Shown here one piece after another: positions 62,827 through 64,000 of a stretch of 64,000 bases of DNA (positions within the stretch are counted from its first letter, which is position 1; each line of letters starts with the position of its first letter). A model generated the notes under the pieces. The model saw only the letters and a program-made list of their open reading frames with translations, was not told the DNA's origin and made no database searches. Made by a program: the position numbers and the translations under genes. The DNA comes from Polaribacter batillariae (GTDB lineage: Bacteria; Bacteroidota; Bacteroidia; Flavobacteriales; Flavobacteriaceae). Location of the stretch: the NCBI RefSeq assembly GCF_017498485.1, contig NZ_CP071795.1, positions 1,488,001 to 1,552,000 on the forward strand, written 5' to 3'.

Positions 62827-63553
62827 CTTTAATTTCGTGTTCTTGTAGTTTTTTAGATACGTATTCTAATATCGAAACTGCTTTTTCGTTATCTCCGTGA
62901 ATACAAAAAGTATCTGCTTTTATGGTTTTTAATTCTCCTGAAATGGTTTTTACGCTTCCTTTACACATTAACAAAACATGGCTTAAAACGTCTTTAACAT
63001 CGGTAATTAAAGCATTTTCTTTGTTTCTCGATACCAAAGTTAAATCGTTGTTGTAATTTCTATCTGCAAAAACTTCGTACTTTATTTTAATATTTTTTTT
63101 AATCGCTAATTTTTCGATTACTGAATTATATGGAACGTATAAAAAAATGTCTTTTGTATATTTTCCGATAGATTTTAAAAAAGTTTCTGCAAAATTTTTA
63201 TCGACAGCAATTAAATTATACAAAGCTCCATGAGGTTTTATATGGTGTAGTTTTTCAGCAACCAAACTCAATCTATTGGTAAATAATGCTAACTGATTTT
63301 CGATACTTTTTTGGAGTTTTTGATGAGAAATATGCATCGACTTTCTTCCGAAGTTTTCTTTGTCTGGAAAAGAAGGGTGCGCACCTATAAACACCTTATT
63401 TTCAACTGCTAACTGTATGGTTTTATCAATCGTTTCAGCATTTCCAAAATGGCCTCCGCAAGCAATATTACAAGAAGAAATGTATGGCATTAACAAATGC
63501 TCGTTTTTTATTCCTTCTCCAACATCACAATTAATATCGATGGTATTTTTCAT
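62819..63553 (-). CDS. pxpA: 5-oxoprolinase subunit PxpA (LamB/YcsF family)
   Basis: A 244-residue protein. Signature stretches: IDINCDVGEGIKNEHLLMPY, SSCNIACGGHFGNAETIDKT, FIGAHPSFPDKENFGRKSMH, IKPHGALYNLI and FCIHGDNEKAVSILEYV. It is the first cytosolic subunit of the pxp operon, just downstream of the NRAMP-like gene. Confidence 0.93.
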   Translation of the reverse strand: MKNTIDINCDVGEGIKNEHLLMPYISSCNIACGGHFGNAETIDKTIQLAVENKVFIGAHPSFPDKENFGRKSMHISHQKLQKSIENQLALFTNRLSLVAEKLHHIKPHGALYNLIAVDKNFAETFLKSIGKYTKDIFLYVPYNSVIEKLAIKKNIKIKYEVFADRNYNNDLTLVSRNKENALITDVKDVLSHVLLMCKGSVKTISGELKTIKADTFCIHGDNEKAVSILEYVSKKLQEHEIKVA

Positions 63554-63633
63554 TTTAAATTTATAGCAAGTTGTTCTATTAATTTATGTATTAAAAATAT
63601 TGTTTTAATTTTTGATGCCTTTCAATGAAAGTT

Positions 63634-64000
63634 TTATATAAAATTAAATACTTTTAAAATTCCTTTTGCTCCTAAAAAAATGGTAATTGCTACAATTACA
63701 AAACCTAAAATATTCTGTGTTTTAGAATTTGTAAACTTGCCTAAAACAGTGTTCTTATTCATTATCCATAGTAAAATTCCTGCTATTATTGGCAATAGCA
63801 TTCCGTTTGCAACTTGGGCAAATTTTATAATATCTATTGGTTTTATTCCTATGGAAGAAAAAACAACTCCTAAAACCAAAATAATTATCCAAACACTTTT
63901 AAATTTTTTAGATTTTAAACCTCCTCTCCAACCCAAACAGCCTTTTGCGACATAGGCAGCTGCTAAAGGCGCTGTAATTGCAGATGTTATTCCTGCAGCA
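63634..64000 (-). CDS. NRAMP family divalent metal transporter (5' part outside window)
   Basis: The minus-strand frame is open to the window end, so only the C-terminal ~121 residues are seen. It includes AGITSAITAPLAAAYVAKGC, then hydrophobic segments (IIILVLGVVFSSIGI; GMLLPIIAGILLWIMNKN; ILGFVIVAITIFLGAKGILK). The first stretch matches the NRAMP family helix 8 region. Adjacency to pxpABC suggests a shared operon. The TTG at 63936 is internal, not the start. Confidence 0.75.
   Translation of the reverse strand, partial: AAGITSAITAPLAAAYVAKGCLGWRGGLKSKKFKSVWIIILVLGVVFSSIGIKPIDIIKFAQVANGMLLPIIAGILLWIMNKNTVLGKFTNSKTQNILGFVIVAITIFLGAKGILKVFNFI

Noticed and set aside
1..64000. tRNA or rRNA genes
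   Set aside because: I saw no cloverleaf or conserved rRNA segment in any gap; a covariance search could overturn this.

Overview
The window is AT-rich chromosomal DNA from a marine-type member of the Flavobacteriaceae (Bacteroidota), probably close to Polaribacter or Tenacibaculum. That placement is inferred from gene content and is not a database match. The support is a short 287-residue primary sigma factor of the Bacteroidota type, the full alternative complex III plus cytochrome oxidase operon, long-form IlvC, the ligase-associated DNA repair cassette, and promoters that fit the Bacteroidota TTTG / TAnnTTTG pattern. I see no tRNA, rRNA, CRISPR array or prophage. The only mobile-type gene is a REP-associated Y1 transposase.

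Layout. 1-4389 (+): polysaccharide deacetylase (cut by the window edge), SMP-30-like lactonase, DoxX, cupin, DUF1097 and a frameshifted old yellow enzyme. 4555-6924 (+): a betaine-binding-like protein without a signal peptide, a DUF2721 protein, and the primary sigma factor. 7225-10811 (-): a sulfur module of rhodanese lipoprotein, MBL-rhodanese protein and a frameshifted SulP transporter. 10941-23385 (-): ruvB, then the actABCDEF-ctaC-ctaD electron-transport operon. 23588-28674: a SPOR protein, then rimP-nusA-infB (-). 28851-32253: universal stress protein, DUF2238 protein and GapN. 32423-42947 (-): RAYT transposase, then ilvA, ilvC, ilvN, ilvB (frameshifted), ilvD, leuB and leuA. 43080-49749 (+): an unknown helical-repeat protein and thrABC. 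50065-56473 (-): PdeM, DEXH helicase, ATP-dependent ligase and MBL exonuclease. 56567-61145: VOC, DUF6398, TlpA-like, a 53-residue DUF1328 protein, hemerythrin, and a ytxH/holin/DUF6327 set. 61251-64000 (-): pxpC, pxpB, pxpA and an NRAMP transporter that runs off the window.

How the genes work together. ThrABC makes threonine from aspartate. IlvA deaminates it, and IlvBN, IlvC and IlvD build isoleucine and valine, with LeuA and LeuB branching to leucine. Both the thr and ilv transcription units begin with a short unannotated leader peptide rich in the controlling amino acids (thrL 44756-44845; ilvL 40368-40430), each followed by a hairpin, which is the architecture of attenuation. In both cases the candidate promoter lies only a few bases before the leader start codon. 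ACIII (quinol:cytochrome c oxidoreductase) passes electrons to the CtaC/CtaD terminal oxidase. PdeM, helicase, ligase and exonuclease form the known ligase-associated repair set, here split by a repeat array.

Two features cut across the window. First, three otherwise normal genes (old yellow enzyme, SulP, ilvB) are each broken by one base inside a homopolymer, which suggests assembly indels, although the SulP site is also a perfect A AAA AAG slippery heptamer. Second, intergenic DNA is rich in small palindromic repeats: REP-like palindromes around and inside the RAYT gene, two identical 33-bp palindromes flanking thrC, a GTCATTTCGA-ended inverted-repeat family including a 128-bp tandem array, and a diverged ~109-bp repeat found twice.
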